A DNA stretch of 63,346 bases from Porphyromonadaceae bacterium. Lineage in GTDB: Bacteria; Bacteroidota; Bacteroidia; Bacteroidales; Dysgonomonadaceae. The notes beneath the pieces were generated by a model. It was not told the DNA's origin. It searched no databases and was given only the letters and a program-made list of their open reading frames with translations. The position numbers and the translations under genes are program-made. The number at the start of each line of letters is the position of its first letter. Position 1 is the stretch's first letter. Of the stretch, positions 49,129 through 60,419 are shown piece after piece. The stretch is taken from the NCBI GenBank assembly GCA_022840285.1, contig JALHIE010000016.1, forward strand, positions 1 through 63,346, given 5' to 3'.

Positions 49129-49698
49129 TTAAATCTCGTATCCCGACCCACTGAACACATCGCTTATGCCGGCCATCGACACGCCAAAAGCGATGAGAAG
49201 GATAATGGCAACAATCCACAAAACTACCCAGGCAATACCTATCCACATCGCAATCTTTGTCCATTTTCCGGCCTGAGAGGAAGCTTCCAACGATCCGGTA
49301 TAATCACCTCGGGCATAAAGAGATTCCACTTTCGAGGCATGCACGATCCCTATAATTCCGAGAAGACTGAATATACTGCTGCAAAGCATAAACGGAAGTA
49401 CAGTTGCCAAGATGGATTCGATCAGCCACGATTTAGGCATCGGTTGTTGCTGGGAACCGCCGTAATTCACCGGCTGGGCAGGCGGTGTTACCGGTTGTGC
49501 AGCCGGTTGCGGCGAATAGGAGCCGGCATGCCCGGCAAAAATAGCATCCAATTCAGTAACGTTCGAAGCACGCATCCATTCGGTCATTCCCGGCGTCCAC
49601 ACCAACGTATCTTTTTTGATGTTTTCACTTTTCAGTTCTTCGGGTGTAAATGTACCTTTTTGTTTTCCTTCGCTGTCAATGTAAAAGTAACGGTTCAT
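49129..49698 (-). CDS. GYF-like (DUF4339) plus CD225/dispanin membrane protein
   Basis: The 189-residue protein begins with a GYF_2/DUF4339 domain (YFYIDSEGKQKGTFTPEELKS, WTPGMTEWMRAS; about 1-55), then a proline/glutamine-rich linker (about 70-105), and a CD225/dispanin-like double membrane segment (about 105-185, SIFSLLGIIGIVHASKVESLYARGD). Such proteins are often found near DUF2752 genes in Bacteroidota. Function is unknown; peptide binding by the GYF-like domain is possible. It follows the small lipoprotein gene after 11 bases. Confidence 0.85.
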   Translation of the reverse strand: MNRYFYIDSEGKQKGTFTPEELKSENIKKDTLVWTPGMTEWMRASNVTELDAIFAGHAGSYSPQPAAQPVTPPAQPVNYGGSQQQPMPKSWLIESILATVLPFMLCSSIFSLLGIIGIVHASKVESLYARGDYTGSLEASSQAGKWTKIAMWIGIAWVVLWIVAIILLIAFGVSMAGISDVFSGSGYEI

Positions 49699-49709
49699 AA
49701 GGCAATGTT

Positions 49710-50108
49710 TTATTTGTAATCTTCAGGTGTAATGTGTATTGTTCTCAGTTCGTTTCCGACAGAATCGGTGTAAATATAGTCAATCCGGATATCGTTTGCG
49801 GTAAAAATCTTCAAATCAGGGTTCAGCCTGAACGCCTCCCGGATGTTGGCTCTCGTTTGCTCTTCCACTGCGAGCATCATCGTTTGAGGATCTGCAGTAT
49901 TCAGTAGTTGATACCGGTACTGAAAGATATTGTCTTCCGTTACGCCTGCACCCAAAAACAAGGTGTGGTCATCGAGTTGTGCCGGCACGGACCGGTTTAG
50001 GTTATCGGCCATTTTCACCAGTTCCCGGTGCAACCTTTTGTCGCCGGAACATTGCAACAGCAGTAAGGAAAGCCCAATTAGGAAGAGAACCTGAAATTTA
50101 TTTCGCAT
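49710..50108 (-). CDS. Small hypothetical lipoprotein
   Basis: The start at ATG 50108 gives 132 residues with a clear lipoprotein signal (MRNKFQVLFLIGLSLLLLQC, lipidated C20); an upstream in-frame Met would hide it. The mature part is hydrophilic, with VPAQLDDHTLFLGAGV and IRIDYIYTDSVGNELRTI. It belongs to no family I can name. It appears to be the first gene of a three-gene run with the GYF/CD225 and DUF2752 genes. Confidence 0.7.
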   Translation of the reverse strand: MRNKFQVLFLIGLSLLLLQCSGDKRLHRELVKMADNLNRSVPAQLDDHTLFLGAGVTEDNIFQYRYQLLNTADPQTMMLAVEEQTRANIREAFRLNPDLKIFTANDIRIDYIYTDSVGNELRTIHITPEDYK

Positions 50109-50200
50109 AACGTAAAATCTTGATACAAAATTAAAAAAGTTTGTGTAGGGTAGAAAATATTTTGTGATTATTTTGCAGAAGTTTACAAGCAAGATTCCTG

Positions 50201-50277
50201 AAAAAATTTTGGCAGGATATCTCGCGACATCCTGCCAAACATGTTAACCTTAAATCTAATACTATTATGAAAAAACC
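50201..50277 (-). ncRNA. Candidate small RNA with own promoter and terminator
   Basis: On the minus strand a near-ideal Bacteroidota promoter (TTTG, 20-base spacer, TATATTTG) is followed within about 75 bases by a stem-loop and a run of T. The predicted transcript starts near 50277 and has a single-stranded 5-prime part containing ATTAGATTTAAGG. No useful reading frame is present. Its build resembles short hairpin-terminated sRNA families of Bacteroides, but I cannot confirm membership. Alternatively it is an attenuated leader of the downstream small-lipoprotein operon (ATG at 50108). Confidence 0.6.
50202..50239 (-). terminator. Intrinsic terminator of the candidate small RNA
   Basis: The arms TTTGGCAGGAT (50208-50218) and ATCCTGCCAAA (50229-50239) pair perfectly over 11 bp with a 10-base loop. 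On the minus strand the stem is followed by ATTTTTT. This is one of the cleanest terminators in the window. Confidence 0.75.
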
Positions 50278-50283
50278 ACGTTG

Positions 50284-50315
50284 CAAATATAAAAAATAAA
50301 TTAAAAGCCTCCAAA
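50284..50315 (-). promoter_or_regulatory. Full -33/-7 promoter for the candidate small RNA
   Basis: On the minus strand TTTG (50312-50315) and TATATTTG (50284-50291) are separated by 20 bases, matching the Bacteroidota TTTG-N19-21-TAnnTTTG consensus. It points away from the dGTPase gene. Confidence 0.65.
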
Positions 50316-50370
50316 TTTTTTCAATAAAAAATTAAAAAATATTTTTCGCTTACAATTTGACACTAATCAA

Positions 50371-51699
50371 TCATATTGCCGGCAAACCCATTCCCGTAAT
50401 CTTCCGATAGAGGTCGAGTGCGTAAATATCGGTCATGCCGGATACGTAATCAATGATTGACTGCACCTTAGAGTAGAGATCATCCGACTCCGGTTCATAT
50501 TGTTCGGGCACTCTTCCCAGCAACAGCCTGGAATAGGTGTGAGAAGGGTTTTGTATGGCATCCGTCAGTTTTTCAAGCAAAAATCCGATAATTCTGTATC
50601 CGGCCAACTCAATATCCAGTACATCTTTCGATAAGTAAATATGGTTTACCGCAAAATCGGAACAGCTTCTATATGCTCTTTGTGTTTTTTCGGATATTCT
50701 TTTTATTAACGAGCCTTTAAATTCTCCCGACAAGATTTCCTCTTCGTGTTTTAAAAACGTTTCCGAACATTCGTTCACCAACAATCCAATGACACTTGCA
50801 CGTAAATAAGCGATTTGTTCGTTAATATCGCTCACCAAATTTAAATTATTGATTCTGCGTTGTCGTTTTTCGCCTTCAAAGAAACCGAGAAAAAGTTCTT
50901 TGGCCTTTTCGGTAGAAATCAAATGCAATTTGTGTGCATCTTCAATATCCATTACCTGATAGCAAATGTCATCCGCGGCTTCCACCAGATAAGCCAACGG
51001 ATGGCGGGTATAGCAAACCGGATCCTCTCGGAGGCGGGGAATACCGAGTGCATCGGCAATAATCCTGTAATCGTTTTCTTCAGAAGCAAAAAAACCGAAC
51101 TTATTTTTCCCTCCGCTCAACTCCGATGAATAGGGATATTTTACAATGGATGCCAGAGTGGAATAAGTCAGTGCAAAACCGCCTTTACGGCGTCCTTTAA
51201 ACGGATGCATCAGCAAACGGATGGCATTGGCGTTCCCTTCGAAACAGGTAAAATCGGTCCATCTTCCCCCTTCGGCATCCACTTGTTTTCGCAACTCCTG
51301 GCCTTTCCCTTCGGAGAAGAAGGTGGAAATGGCTTTCTCGCCCGAGTGTCCGAAAGGCGGGTTTCCTAAATCGTGCGCCAGGCAAGCAGCGGAAACGATG
51401 GCCCCCGTCTCTTCGAAGTGAGCCGGAGAAGCGGGATATTTCATGCGGATTCCCCGGCCGATGTTCTCTCCCAGCGAGCGTCCAACGCTCGATACTTCAA
51501 GACTGTGGGTTAACCGGTTATGGACAAAAACGCTTCCAGGTAGCGGAAAAACCTGCGTTTTGTTCTGCAATCGCCTGAAAGGCGACGAGAAAATTAACCG
51601 GTCATAGTCGCGCTGATATTCTGTTCTGTCGTGCCTGTTTTCTGCGTGATACTCTTCCATCCCGAAACGCATCGAAGACAATAATCGTTCCCAATTCAT
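50371..51699 (-). CDS. dgt: Deoxyguanosinetriphosphate triphosphohydrolase-like HD protein
   Basis: The 442-residue protein is a dNTPase of the HD superfamily that removes triphosphate from dNTPs. It shows FRRLQNKTQVFPL (about 41-53), NRLTHSLEVSSVGRSLG with metal ligand H65, and CLAHDLGNPPFGHSGE with the H109-D110 pair, then AADDICYQVMDIEDAH. It is complete. An upstream TATCTTTG element on the same strand fits its promoter. Substrate specificity within the dGTPase family is not predictable from sequence alone. Confidence 0.93.
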   Translation of the reverse strand: MNWERLLSSMRFGMEEYHAENRHDRTEYQRDYDRLIFSSPFRRLQNKTQVFPLPGSVFVHNRLTHSLEVSSVGRSLGENIGRGIRMKYPASPAHFEETGAIVSAACLAHDLGNPPFGHSGEKAISTFFSEGKGQELRKQVDAEGGRWTDFTCFEGNANAIRLLMHPFKGRRKGGFALTYSTLASIVKYPYSSELSGGKNKFGFFASEENDYRIIADALGIPRLREDPVCYTRHPLAYLVEAADDICYQVMDIEDAHKLHLISTEKAKELFLGFFEGEKRQRRINNLNLVSDINEQIAYLRASVIGLLVNECSETFLKHEEEILSGEFKGSLIKRISEKTQRAYRSCSDFAVNHIYLSKDVLDIELAGYRIIGFLLEKLTDAIQNPSHTYSRLLLGRVPEQYEPESDDLYSKVQSIIDYVSGMTDIYALDLYRKITGMGLPAI

Positions 51700-51722
51700 C
51701 CTTCAATCATACTTTTGCCACA

Positions 51723-51730
51723 AAGATAAG
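51723..51730 (-). promoter_or_regulatory. -7 promoter element for the dGTPase gene
   Basis: On the minus strand this reads TATCTTTG, 23 bases before the ATG at 51699. Confidence 0.5.
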
Positions 51731-51817
51731 ATAAAGTTTTTTAGTTGTATTGTCAGCGACTCGTCATCCAAAACAAAAATTAACCCCAAACATCATCATT
51801 TTCTCCTCAAATACCCT

Positions 51818-51825
51818 TAAATTTG
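51818..51825 (+). promoter_or_regulatory. -7 promoter element for the purF-like operon
   Basis: TAAATTTG lies 26 bases before the ATG at 51852, the first gene of a five-gene run. Confidence 0.45.
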
Positions 51826-51851
51826 TACCCTAATTTCTGAAAGGTTTATCA

Positions 51852-53776
<1,925 letters not shown>

Positions 53777-53780
<4 letters not shown>

Positions 53781-54742
53781 TTGAACGTATCCTCATTCTC
53801 GAAAATGTTGATCCGGTTGTATTTTTTGGGATAAACAACAGCAACGTCCAGTTGCTGAAAACATTGTTCCCGAAACTTCGTATCGTGGCCCGCGGCAACG
53901 TGATCAAAGTGATTGGCGACGAGGACGAACTGGCCACTTTCGAAGAAAAGGTTCACGAGTTGGAGAAGTTCAGCATTGAAATGAACGTGCTGAAAGAAGA
54001 GGATATCCTGGATATCGTGAAAGGAAAGGCACCAACGGTAGTAAACCTGGATAACCTGATCATTCACGGGCTCAACGGGAAACCGATTTTGGCCCGTACG
54101 GCAAACCAAAAAAGGCTGGTGGAAGCATTCGGCGAAAACGACCTGGTCTTCGCCATCGGCCCCGCCGGGTCAGGGAAAACATACACCGCCATTGCACTGG
54201 CTGTAAGGGCACTAAAAACCAAGCAAGTCAGGAAAATAATCCTCAGCCGCCCGGCCGTTGAAGCCGGAGAAAAGCTGGGTTTCCTGCCAGGTGATATGAA
54301 AGAGAAAATCGACCCTTATCTTCAACCCCTTTATGATGCACTGGAAGATATGCTCCCTCCCTTGAAACTCAAAGAATACATCGAAAACAAAATCATTCAG
54401 ATCGCGCCGCTTGCCTTTATGCGTGGACGCACGCTGAATGATGCGGTCATTATTCTTGACGAAGCGCAAAACACCACCAAGCCGCAGATAAAGATGTTCC
54501 TTACCCGGCTGGGATTGAACGGAAAAATGATTGTTACGGGAGACATTACGCAAATCGATTTGCCTGCATCCCAGCAATCGGGACTGATTCATTCAATGAG
54601 CCTGTTGAAAGGCATCAAAGGAATATCCACCGTGGAGTTCAACAAAAAAGACATCGTCCGCCACAAACTCGTACAGCGCATTGTAGAGGCTTACGAGAAA
54701 GAAGCTCCGGACAATTTACCCGATAAAGAGAAAAATAAATAA
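53777..54742 (+). CDS. PhoH family ATPase
   Basis: The 321-residue protein has an N-terminal KH-like/nucleotide-binding region (about 1-85) and a P-loop ATPase domain with Walker A IGPAGSGKTYTA (G128-T135) and Walker B VIILDEAQNTT near 218-228, followed by GDITQIDLP. PhoH proteins are cytosolic ATPases linked to RNA metabolism in many bacteria; the exact function is uncertain. The ATG overlaps the purF-like stop by 4 bases. Confidence 0.92.
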
Positions 54743-54770
54743 TAAATCCGAAATCGAAAATCAACTGATT

Positions 54771-55721
54771 ATGCTCAATACCCTTACAAGAACCAACTAC
54801 AACTTTCCGGGACAAACCCACGTTTACCATGGAAAAGTACGTGATGTGTACAGCATCGGCGAAGAGACGCTGGTAATGATTGCCACCGACCGGATCTCGG
54901 CGTTCGACGTTATATTGCCCGAAGGGATTCCCTACAAGGGACAGGTCCTCAATCAGATTGCAGCAAAGTTCCTCGATGCGACCGCAGGCATTGTTCCCAA
55001 CTGGAAACTGGCATCTCCCGATCCGATGGTTACCGTTGGCGTGCGATGCGAGCCGTTCAAAGTGGAAATGGTTATCCGCGGGTACATCACCGGAAGCGCG
55101 TGGCGCGAATACAAAAAAGGGGTGCGCACACTCTGCGGATTAACGCTGCCCGAAAGAATGCGCGAGAACCAAAAGTTTGAAACGCCGCTTATCACACCCA
55201 CAACCAAGGCCGATAGGGGTCACGACGAGAACATTTCGCGCGAGGAGATCATTGCCCAGGGGCTGGTCAGCCAGGAAGATTACGAACAGTTGGAAAAGTA
55301 TACGTACGCCCTTTTTCAGCGTGGAACCGAGATGGCTGCCGAGAAAGGACTTATTTTGGTGGACACCAAATACGAATTCGGTAAAAAGAACGGCAAAATC
55401 TACCTGATCGACGAGATCCACACACCCGACTCCTCCCGTTACTTCTACAGCGAAGGCTACGAAGAACGGTTCGAAAAAGGAGAAGAACAAAAGCAGCTAT
55501 CAAAGGAATTCGTCAGGAAATGGTTGATGGAGAATGGATTTCAAGGCCAGGAAGGCCAGGAAGTTCCCGAAATGACCGCTGCGTACTGCAACAGCGTATC
55601 GGACAGGTACATCGAGCTGTACGAAAAAATTACGGGCGAGGAATTCGTGAAAGCCGATGTTAGGGATCTGGAGGCGCGAATTGAACGGAATGTTCTGGAT
55701 TCTTTGAAAAAAATAAAATAA
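54771..55721 (+). CDS. purC: SAICAR synthase
   Basis: The enzyme condenses CAIR with aspartate in purine synthesis. The 316-residue protein shows GKVRDVYSIG (about 18-27), the IATDRISAFDVILPEGIPYKG block, RGYITGSAWREYKKG and the magnesium/substrate segment DEIHTPDSSRYF (about 215-226). This is the longer form usual in Bacteroidota. It follows phoH after 28 bases and is followed by ubiE after one base. Confidence 0.96.
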   Translation: MLNTLTRTNYNFPGQTHVYHGKVRDVYSIGEETLVMIATDRISAFDVILPEGIPYKGQVLNQIAAKFLDATAGIVPNWKLASPDPMVTVGVRCEPFKVEMVIRGYITGSAWREYKKGVRTLCGLTLPERMRENQKFETPLITPTTKADRGHDENISREEIIAQGLVSQEDYEQLEKYTYALFQRGTEMAAEKGLILVDTKYEFGKKNGKIYLIDEIHTPDSSRYFYSEGYEERFEKGEEQKQLSKEFVRKWLMENGFQGQEGQEVPEMTAAYCNSVSDRYIELYEKITGEEFVKADVRDLEARIERNVLDSLKKIK

Positions 55722-55722
55722 A

Positions 55723-56460
55723 ATGACCTACAACGTAGAGAAAGTTCATCCTTACAAAAGCGAAGCTTCCAAAAAGGAGCAAGTAGAGGCGATGTTCAAC
55801 GAGATTGCGCCAAACTACGACAAACTCAACGGGCTTCTTTCGCTGGGAATTGACGGTTACTGGCGAAAGGAATCCATAAAGGCATTAAAACCGTACCGGC
55901 CCGAATACATCCTCGATATCGCTACCGGGACAGGCGATTTTGCCATTCTTGCGAAGAAGTTCCTGGAACCCAAGCGCATCGTTGGCATCGACATTTCTGA
56001 GGGGATGATGGCGGTAGGCAGAGAAAAGGTAAAACGGAAAGGCTTGGAGCGTGTCATTACTTTTGAACGGCAGGATTCTTCCGCGCTCTCTTTCCCCGAT
56101 CAATCGTTTGACGCGGTTACAGCTGCTTTTGGCGTCCGAAATTTTGAAAACATCGATCAAAGTTTCGGGGAGGTGTTGCGTGTGCTCAAGCCCGGCGGCC
56201 TGTTTCTTTTCACAGAGCTGACCACACCCGAAGCGGCACCTATGAAAGCACTTTATTCTCTTTACACGAAATACGCGATGCCTGTCTTGTCGAATACAAT
56301 GGCTACCGAACAACGGGCCTACGAGTACCTCCCCGAATCCATCGCGGCCTTTCCGCAAGGCAGGGAGATGATGCTGATCCTGAAAAAAAACGGGTTCCGG
56401 AACATCCGGTTGAGACGGTTTACCTTGGGAATAGCAACGTTATACATGGCTGAAAAATAA
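55723..56460 (+). CDS. ubiE: Demethylmenaquinone methyltransferase
   Basis: This SAM-dependent enzyme methylates demethylmenaquinone, the last step of menaquinone synthesis, and links this operon to the men genes at 34.7-40.8 kb. The 245-residue protein has SAM motif I LDIATGTGDFAI (64-75), the conserved AFGVRNFENID block (about 140) and the ubiE signature LKPGGLFLFTELTTPEA. It is complete. aroE begins 3 bases after its stop. Confidence 0.95.
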   Translation: MTYNVEKVHPYKSEASKKEQVEAMFNEIAPNYDKLNGLLSLGIDGYWRKESIKALKPYRPEYILDIATGTGDFAILAKKFLEPKRIVGIDISEGMMAVGREKVKRKGLERVITFERQDSSALSFPDQSFDAVTAAFGVRNFENIDQSFGEVLRVLKPGGLFLFTELTTPEAAPMKALYSLYTKYAMPVLSNTMATEQRAYEYLPESIAAFPQGREMMLILKKNGFRNIRLRRFTLGIATLYMAEK

Positions 56461-56463
56461 AGA

Positions 56464-57219
56464 ATGCATACCTACGGATTAATCGGTTTCCCGCTAAAAC
56501 ACTCCTTTTCATCGATTTTTTTCACTGAAAAATTCGCACGGGAAAACATTGAGGCCGAATACCTCAATTTTGAGATCGAAGATATTCTTCAATTACGTGA
56601 AGTAATCCTTTTCAATCAGCACCTGCGTGGACTGAACGTAACCATACCCTACAAGGAACAGGTTATCCCGTTTCTGGATGAGATTGCCCCCGAAGCTCAA
56701 CGTATTGGAGCCATAAATACGATAAAAATAGAGCGTGAACCCGGGAACATGTATTTTTATCGCCTCACCGGGTACAACACCGATTACGTGGGATTTAAAA
56801 AATCGATTGAACCGCTCATTTGTCCGGGGCTTCATAAAAAAGCATTGATTCTGGGAACAGGGGGCGCGTCGAAAGCCGTGCGTCAAGCATTCGAAGAGAT
56901 GAACATCCCCTGGAAGTATGTCTCCCGGACAGGCGCAGACGACAGGCTCACCTACAGCGAAATAGACGAAGCAGTCTTACACGAACACCAGGTTGTGGTA
57001 AATTGTTCCCCCACGGGCACTTTTCCCAACGATAAGGAATGTCCCGATATTCCTTACCGGTTTCTCACACACGAGCACCTGCTCTACGATTTGATTTACA
57101 ACCCCTCGGAAACGTTATTTTTGAAAAAGGGAAAAGCACAAGGCGCAACGATTAAAAACGGGGCCGAAATGCTGGAATTACAGGCGCTGGCAGCCTGGGA
57201 AATTTGGAGTCGACAATAA
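56464..57219 (+). CDS. aroE: Shikimate dehydrogenase
   Basis: The enzyme reduces 3-dehydroshikimate with NADPH in aromatic amino acid and chorismate synthesis, which in turn feeds menaquinone synthesis. The 251-residue protein has the shikimate-binding GFPLKHSFSS (about 7-16), catalytic lysine in NVTIPYKEQV, the EAQRIGAINTI block, the Rossmann ALILGTGGASKAV (about 127-139) and the C-terminal NGAEMLELQALAAWEIW. It is complete. Confidence 0.95.
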   Translation: MHTYGLIGFPLKHSFSSIFFTEKFARENIEAEYLNFEIEDILQLREVILFNQHLRGLNVTIPYKEQVIPFLDEIAPEAQRIGAINTIKIEREPGNMYFYRLTGYNTDYVGFKKSIEPLICPGLHKKALILGTGGASKAVRQAFEEMNIPWKYVSRTGADDRLTYSEIDEAVLHEHQVVVNCSPTGTFPNDKECPDIPYRFLTHEHLLYDLIYNPSETLFLKKGKAQGATIKNGAEMLELQALAAWEIWSRQ

Positions 57220-57262
57220 AAAAACCCTCCCCGCCTTAAATGGAATCAATGCGGTGAGGGTT
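57216..57262 (-). terminator. Terminator of the small secreted protein gene
   Basis: AACCCTCCCCGC (57223-57234) and GCGGTGAGGGTT (57251-57262) pair over 12 positions with one mismatch. On the minus strand the stem is followed by TTTTTAT, so it should end the transcript of the gene at 57292-57669; on the plus strand it would only weakly end aroE. Confidence 0.65.
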
Positions 57263-57291
57263 AAATAACAGTGTAGTGTTTGCAGATTGCT

Positions 57292-57669
57292 TTATAAAAC
57301 TTCTTCGGTCTTTATATTTTTTCCCACTTCTTCAACGGGTTTCTTCCAGGTGGTTTCCACTCCTTCGTCATCGAAATAAATTTTCTTTTCGGACTGATCT
57401 TCTTTGTTGGTTACTTTCACTTTCGTGATTTGTTTTTCCGCGTTGTACTTAATCGCGTCAATATCGTACGTCTCTTTTAAAAGATTGATGGCCGCCTGTA
57501 CTTTTTCGTTCAGCTCTTCGAATTTAACATCTACAAAACCGTCATCGGGAAAGGCAACTTCCAGGATGGGTCCCTCGTTTATTGTACTTACTGTGGTTGC
57601 CGCCTGAACTGCGGTTGCCGCAAAAATACCTGAAGCGGCAAGAGCGATGGATAAAATAACTTTTTTCAT
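57292..57669 (-). CDS. Small secreted protein of unknown function
   Basis: The 125-residue product has a Sec signal peptide cut after AVQA (about residue 23). The mature part is acidic and beta/alpha mixed (EVAFPDDGFVDVKFEEL, LLKETYDIDAIKYNAEKQITKVKV), reminiscent of PepSY-like periplasmic proteins but without a clear family match. It has its own terminator and a 339-base upstream region with a dyad and a degenerate sigma-54-like site, next to a two-component pair. It may be the output gene of that pair; this is inference. Confidence 0.72.
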   Translation of the reverse strand: MKKVILSIALAASGIFAATAVQAATTVSTINEGPILEVAFPDDGFVDVKFEELNEKVQAAINLLKETYDIDAIKYNAEKQITKVKVTNKEDQSEKKIYFDDEGVETTWKKPVEEVGKNIKTEEVL

Positions 57670-58008
57670 AACGATAAATTTTAGAAATTCTTAATTAAAT
57701 ACCTTTTCTGTTTAATTAAACGTGCACAAAAAGAGACGGTCAAATACCGTGCAAAAATAAACATCAACAGGAGCTACAAATATATCAGACTGGTATAAAG
57801 CATATTAAAATAAACACGAGGTAAGAATGCCGTACATTTAATAGTGTAGACCGGGTGTGGAAATGTAGAAATTTTCCACATTTTACGGATGAAATTCCAC
57901 ATAAAATCCGGAAATGCATGACAATAAGGAGAAGAAACGAACACAAGATTCAGGTAACGGCACAACGAAACAAAAAAATATTGTGTATTTTTGAGCGAAA
58001 AACAGATA
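57670..58008. promoter_or_regulatory. Control region between the secreted protein and the sensor kinase genes
   Basis: This 339-base gap holds no gene. It contains a dyad with perfect 8-base arms, TGTGGAAA (57856-57863) and TTTCCACA (57873-57880), and a further half-site TTCCACAT (57895-57902). Minus-strand bases 57757-57738 (TTTTTGCACGGTATTTGACC) loosely resemble a -24/-12 sigma-54 promoter, but both invariant dinucleotides are imperfect. The dyad lies about 120 bases upstream of it, typical for an enhancer site. A plus-strand -7 element (TATTTTTG, 57986-57993) serves the kinase gene. Confidence 0.45.
57986..57993 (+). promoter_or_regulatory. -7 promoter element for the sensor kinase
   Basis: TATTTTTG ends 15 bases before the first ATG of the kinase at 58009. 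Confidence 0.45.
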
Positions 58009-60403
58009 ATGCAAATGGGATCGGATAATTCTTTAGAGCATCGGATAGGAGTGAAAATAAGTTTACTGTTTCTCCTTCAACCTGAAAAAGTATATAGATA
58101 CTCAAAAAGAGGAAATTTCCGGTGCTTATGATGTTTTAGCGCAAAGCAACCAGCTGGTACTTTCCGTTCAGGAAGCCCAGGAGTCATTAAACGCCTATTT
58201 AATAAATCCGCACCAAAAGATTCAGTTAAAATACGATTCTCTCTCGGTAACAATTTCTTTCCAAATAACCGGATTAAAAAAACTGGCATCACAAAGAAAT
58301 CAAGATGTCTACCTGGAAAGCATCGATTCGCTGTTACACGAAAAAAACAAAATCGTTAATCAGCTTATCGTTCAGTTTCGTTCCCGAAGTCCCATAAGTG
58401 AACTCGATAAAAAGATTGAAACGTACGATCAGTTCATTCAGGATTCTGTTGTGGTTACGACAAACCAGGACACTACCATCGTTGTAAAGGATAAAAAAGG
58501 ATTTTGGACCCGTTTTAAAAATTTAGTCAACCCGAACCGGGCTCCCGATACCATCGTCAGTATTGCCCGGGTGGAACAGGAGACCCGGCTCACGTCCAGG
58601 ATAGATACCGGAGTATACACCGATTTGAAAAATATGTCTCAAGCTGCCACAAAAACCTATTCATCTCAACTGTCGGGTATTGAAAAACAGGTACGGGAAC
58701 TTATTCTAGCCGAACAAAATATTTCCCTGCAAATATCCCAGCTGTTGACAAAATTCTACAACGAGACAACACGCGTTACAAGGGAGGGTATCCAGAGCAG
58801 TGAACTGCTCACACGCAAAATCTTCACGTTTGCAGTTGTTGTAGGTGCCCTGTCGTTGGTACTGATCCTAATTATCATTTTTCTCATCATTGATGACCTG
58901 AAAAAAGGGCAGAAGGCCCGGCTCGATCTGGCCAGGGAGAAACAACTTACCGAATCGTTGATGGAAAGCCGCCACAAGTTACTTCTTTCCGTCTCACACG
59001 ATATTAAGACTCCACTCAGCTCCATGATGGGATATATGGAAATGTGGCTGGAAGAAAACATTCCGGAAAGCATGAAAAGACAATTGCTATCGGCCCAAAA
59101 CTCCGGAAAACACATCTTGAGCATGCTCACCAATTTACTCGAATTCTCCCGGTTGGAACGAAATGCGGGAGAACTACACAACAGCCGTTTCAATTTAACC
59201 GGGCTGGTGGACGAAATTATACAGATGTTCAGGCCGCTGACGGAAGGGAAAGAACTGGATATCGAATTCGAAAACCGGGTTGGATCGCCTTTCTATGTTG
59301 AAACGGACCACACGGTTCTCAGGCAGATATTGATAAACGTCATCTCCAATGCGGTAAAATATACCGTCAAGGGAAGAATCGATGTCCGGTTAAGTTACGG
59401 AAACAGCCTGATTTTTACCATCAGTGACACCGGAATCGGCATGCATGAAAGCGATATCCGGGAGATATTCAAACCATTTTCCCGTGTGAAAAATCCGCTG
59501 AAAGCCGAGGGGAACGGCTTTGGAATGTACGTAACACAAGGGCTTATCCATTCGCTGAAAGGTGAAATAAACGTCCAGTCGAAAAAGGACGAAGGTACCC
59601 GCGTTATGATAACACTGCCCCTGCACCCCGCAGAAAAAATACCGGACGAAAGTAAAAACAGCCATCAGGACAGCAACAACGTTTACAGGAAAGTACTCGT
59701 TTTTGAAGACGATATAACCTTAGGGAATCTGATAAGGGAATTTCTCCTGAAACAGGGATTTAAGGTAAAAATCTGCAACAACACCCGCGACGTGGACGGC
59801 TTTATAAATCACATATCCCTGTTTGACATTGTATTCACGGACATGCAGATGCCGGGCATCACCGGAAATGAGATCTTGCTCAAAATCCGTAGAATTAATA
59901 CCTGCATTCCCGTCTGGCTGATGAGTGCCTACGATGATTACAGCACCGAAAAAGCTGTTTCGGAAGGATTCAGCGGATTTATAGCAAAGCCCATCCGGAT
60001 GGGCAAGTTTATCGATGTTCTCTCCGGAGAAAAACAGGTCATTACGAACCATCCTCCCTCGCTTGGTGAAAAATTTCCGCAATTGGTTTCGTTATTCGGA
60101 GATGATACCGAAACCATCAAAAAAATCCTATCGACCTTCGTCACAACCGTCTATAAGGATACCGAACATCTGTCCCGGTTGATTGAAGCATCCGACTTTC
60201 AGGGAGCTCAACAATTGTGTCACAAGATCCATCCTTTTATTAGTCAGATTGATGCCCCCCATTTGTGCGAGGTCCTGATGAAAATGGACTCACTCAGGGG
60301 AGAGGAAGAAACTACCTATTCTTCCTGGAAAGAAGATTTGTCGTTAAGCATCCTGCAAATAAGAGCGTTTGCCGATGATATTGAAAAGGAATATTTATTC
60401 TGA
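58009..60403 (+). pseudogene. Hybrid sensor histidine kinase, frameshifted in its first membrane segment
   Basis: A short first frame from 58009 (or ATG 58015) gives MGSDNSLEHRIGVKISLLFLL, the start of a membrane helix. A second frame resumes at FNLKKYIDTQKEE (58076) and runs to 60403. Part of the first helix, perhaps 12-20 residues, is missing with a frame change. The rest is intact: extracytoplasmic helices (to about 58800), second membrane span, HisKA with SHDIKTPLSSMMGYME, ATPase motifs LRQILINVISNAVKYT, DTGIGM and GNGFGMYVTQG, a receiver domain (VFEDD, FTDMQMPG, AKPI) and a C-terminal Hpt domain with LCHKIHP. It converges on a sigma-54-type response regulator, its likely partner. Confidence 0.88.
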
Positions 60404-60419
60404 CAACCGTCATTTTCCA

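Noticed and set aside
50267..50299. A ten-residue reading frame (MKKPRCKYKK) that could be a leader peptide
   Set aside because: Its bases coincide with a strong promoter on the opposite strand, and no gene follows in its direction; the small-RNA reading explains the bases better.
57738..57757. A firm sigma-54 promoter for the small secreted protein
   Set aside because: Both invariant dinucleotides (GG at -24, GC at -12) are imperfect, so it is kept only as a weak possibility within the control region.
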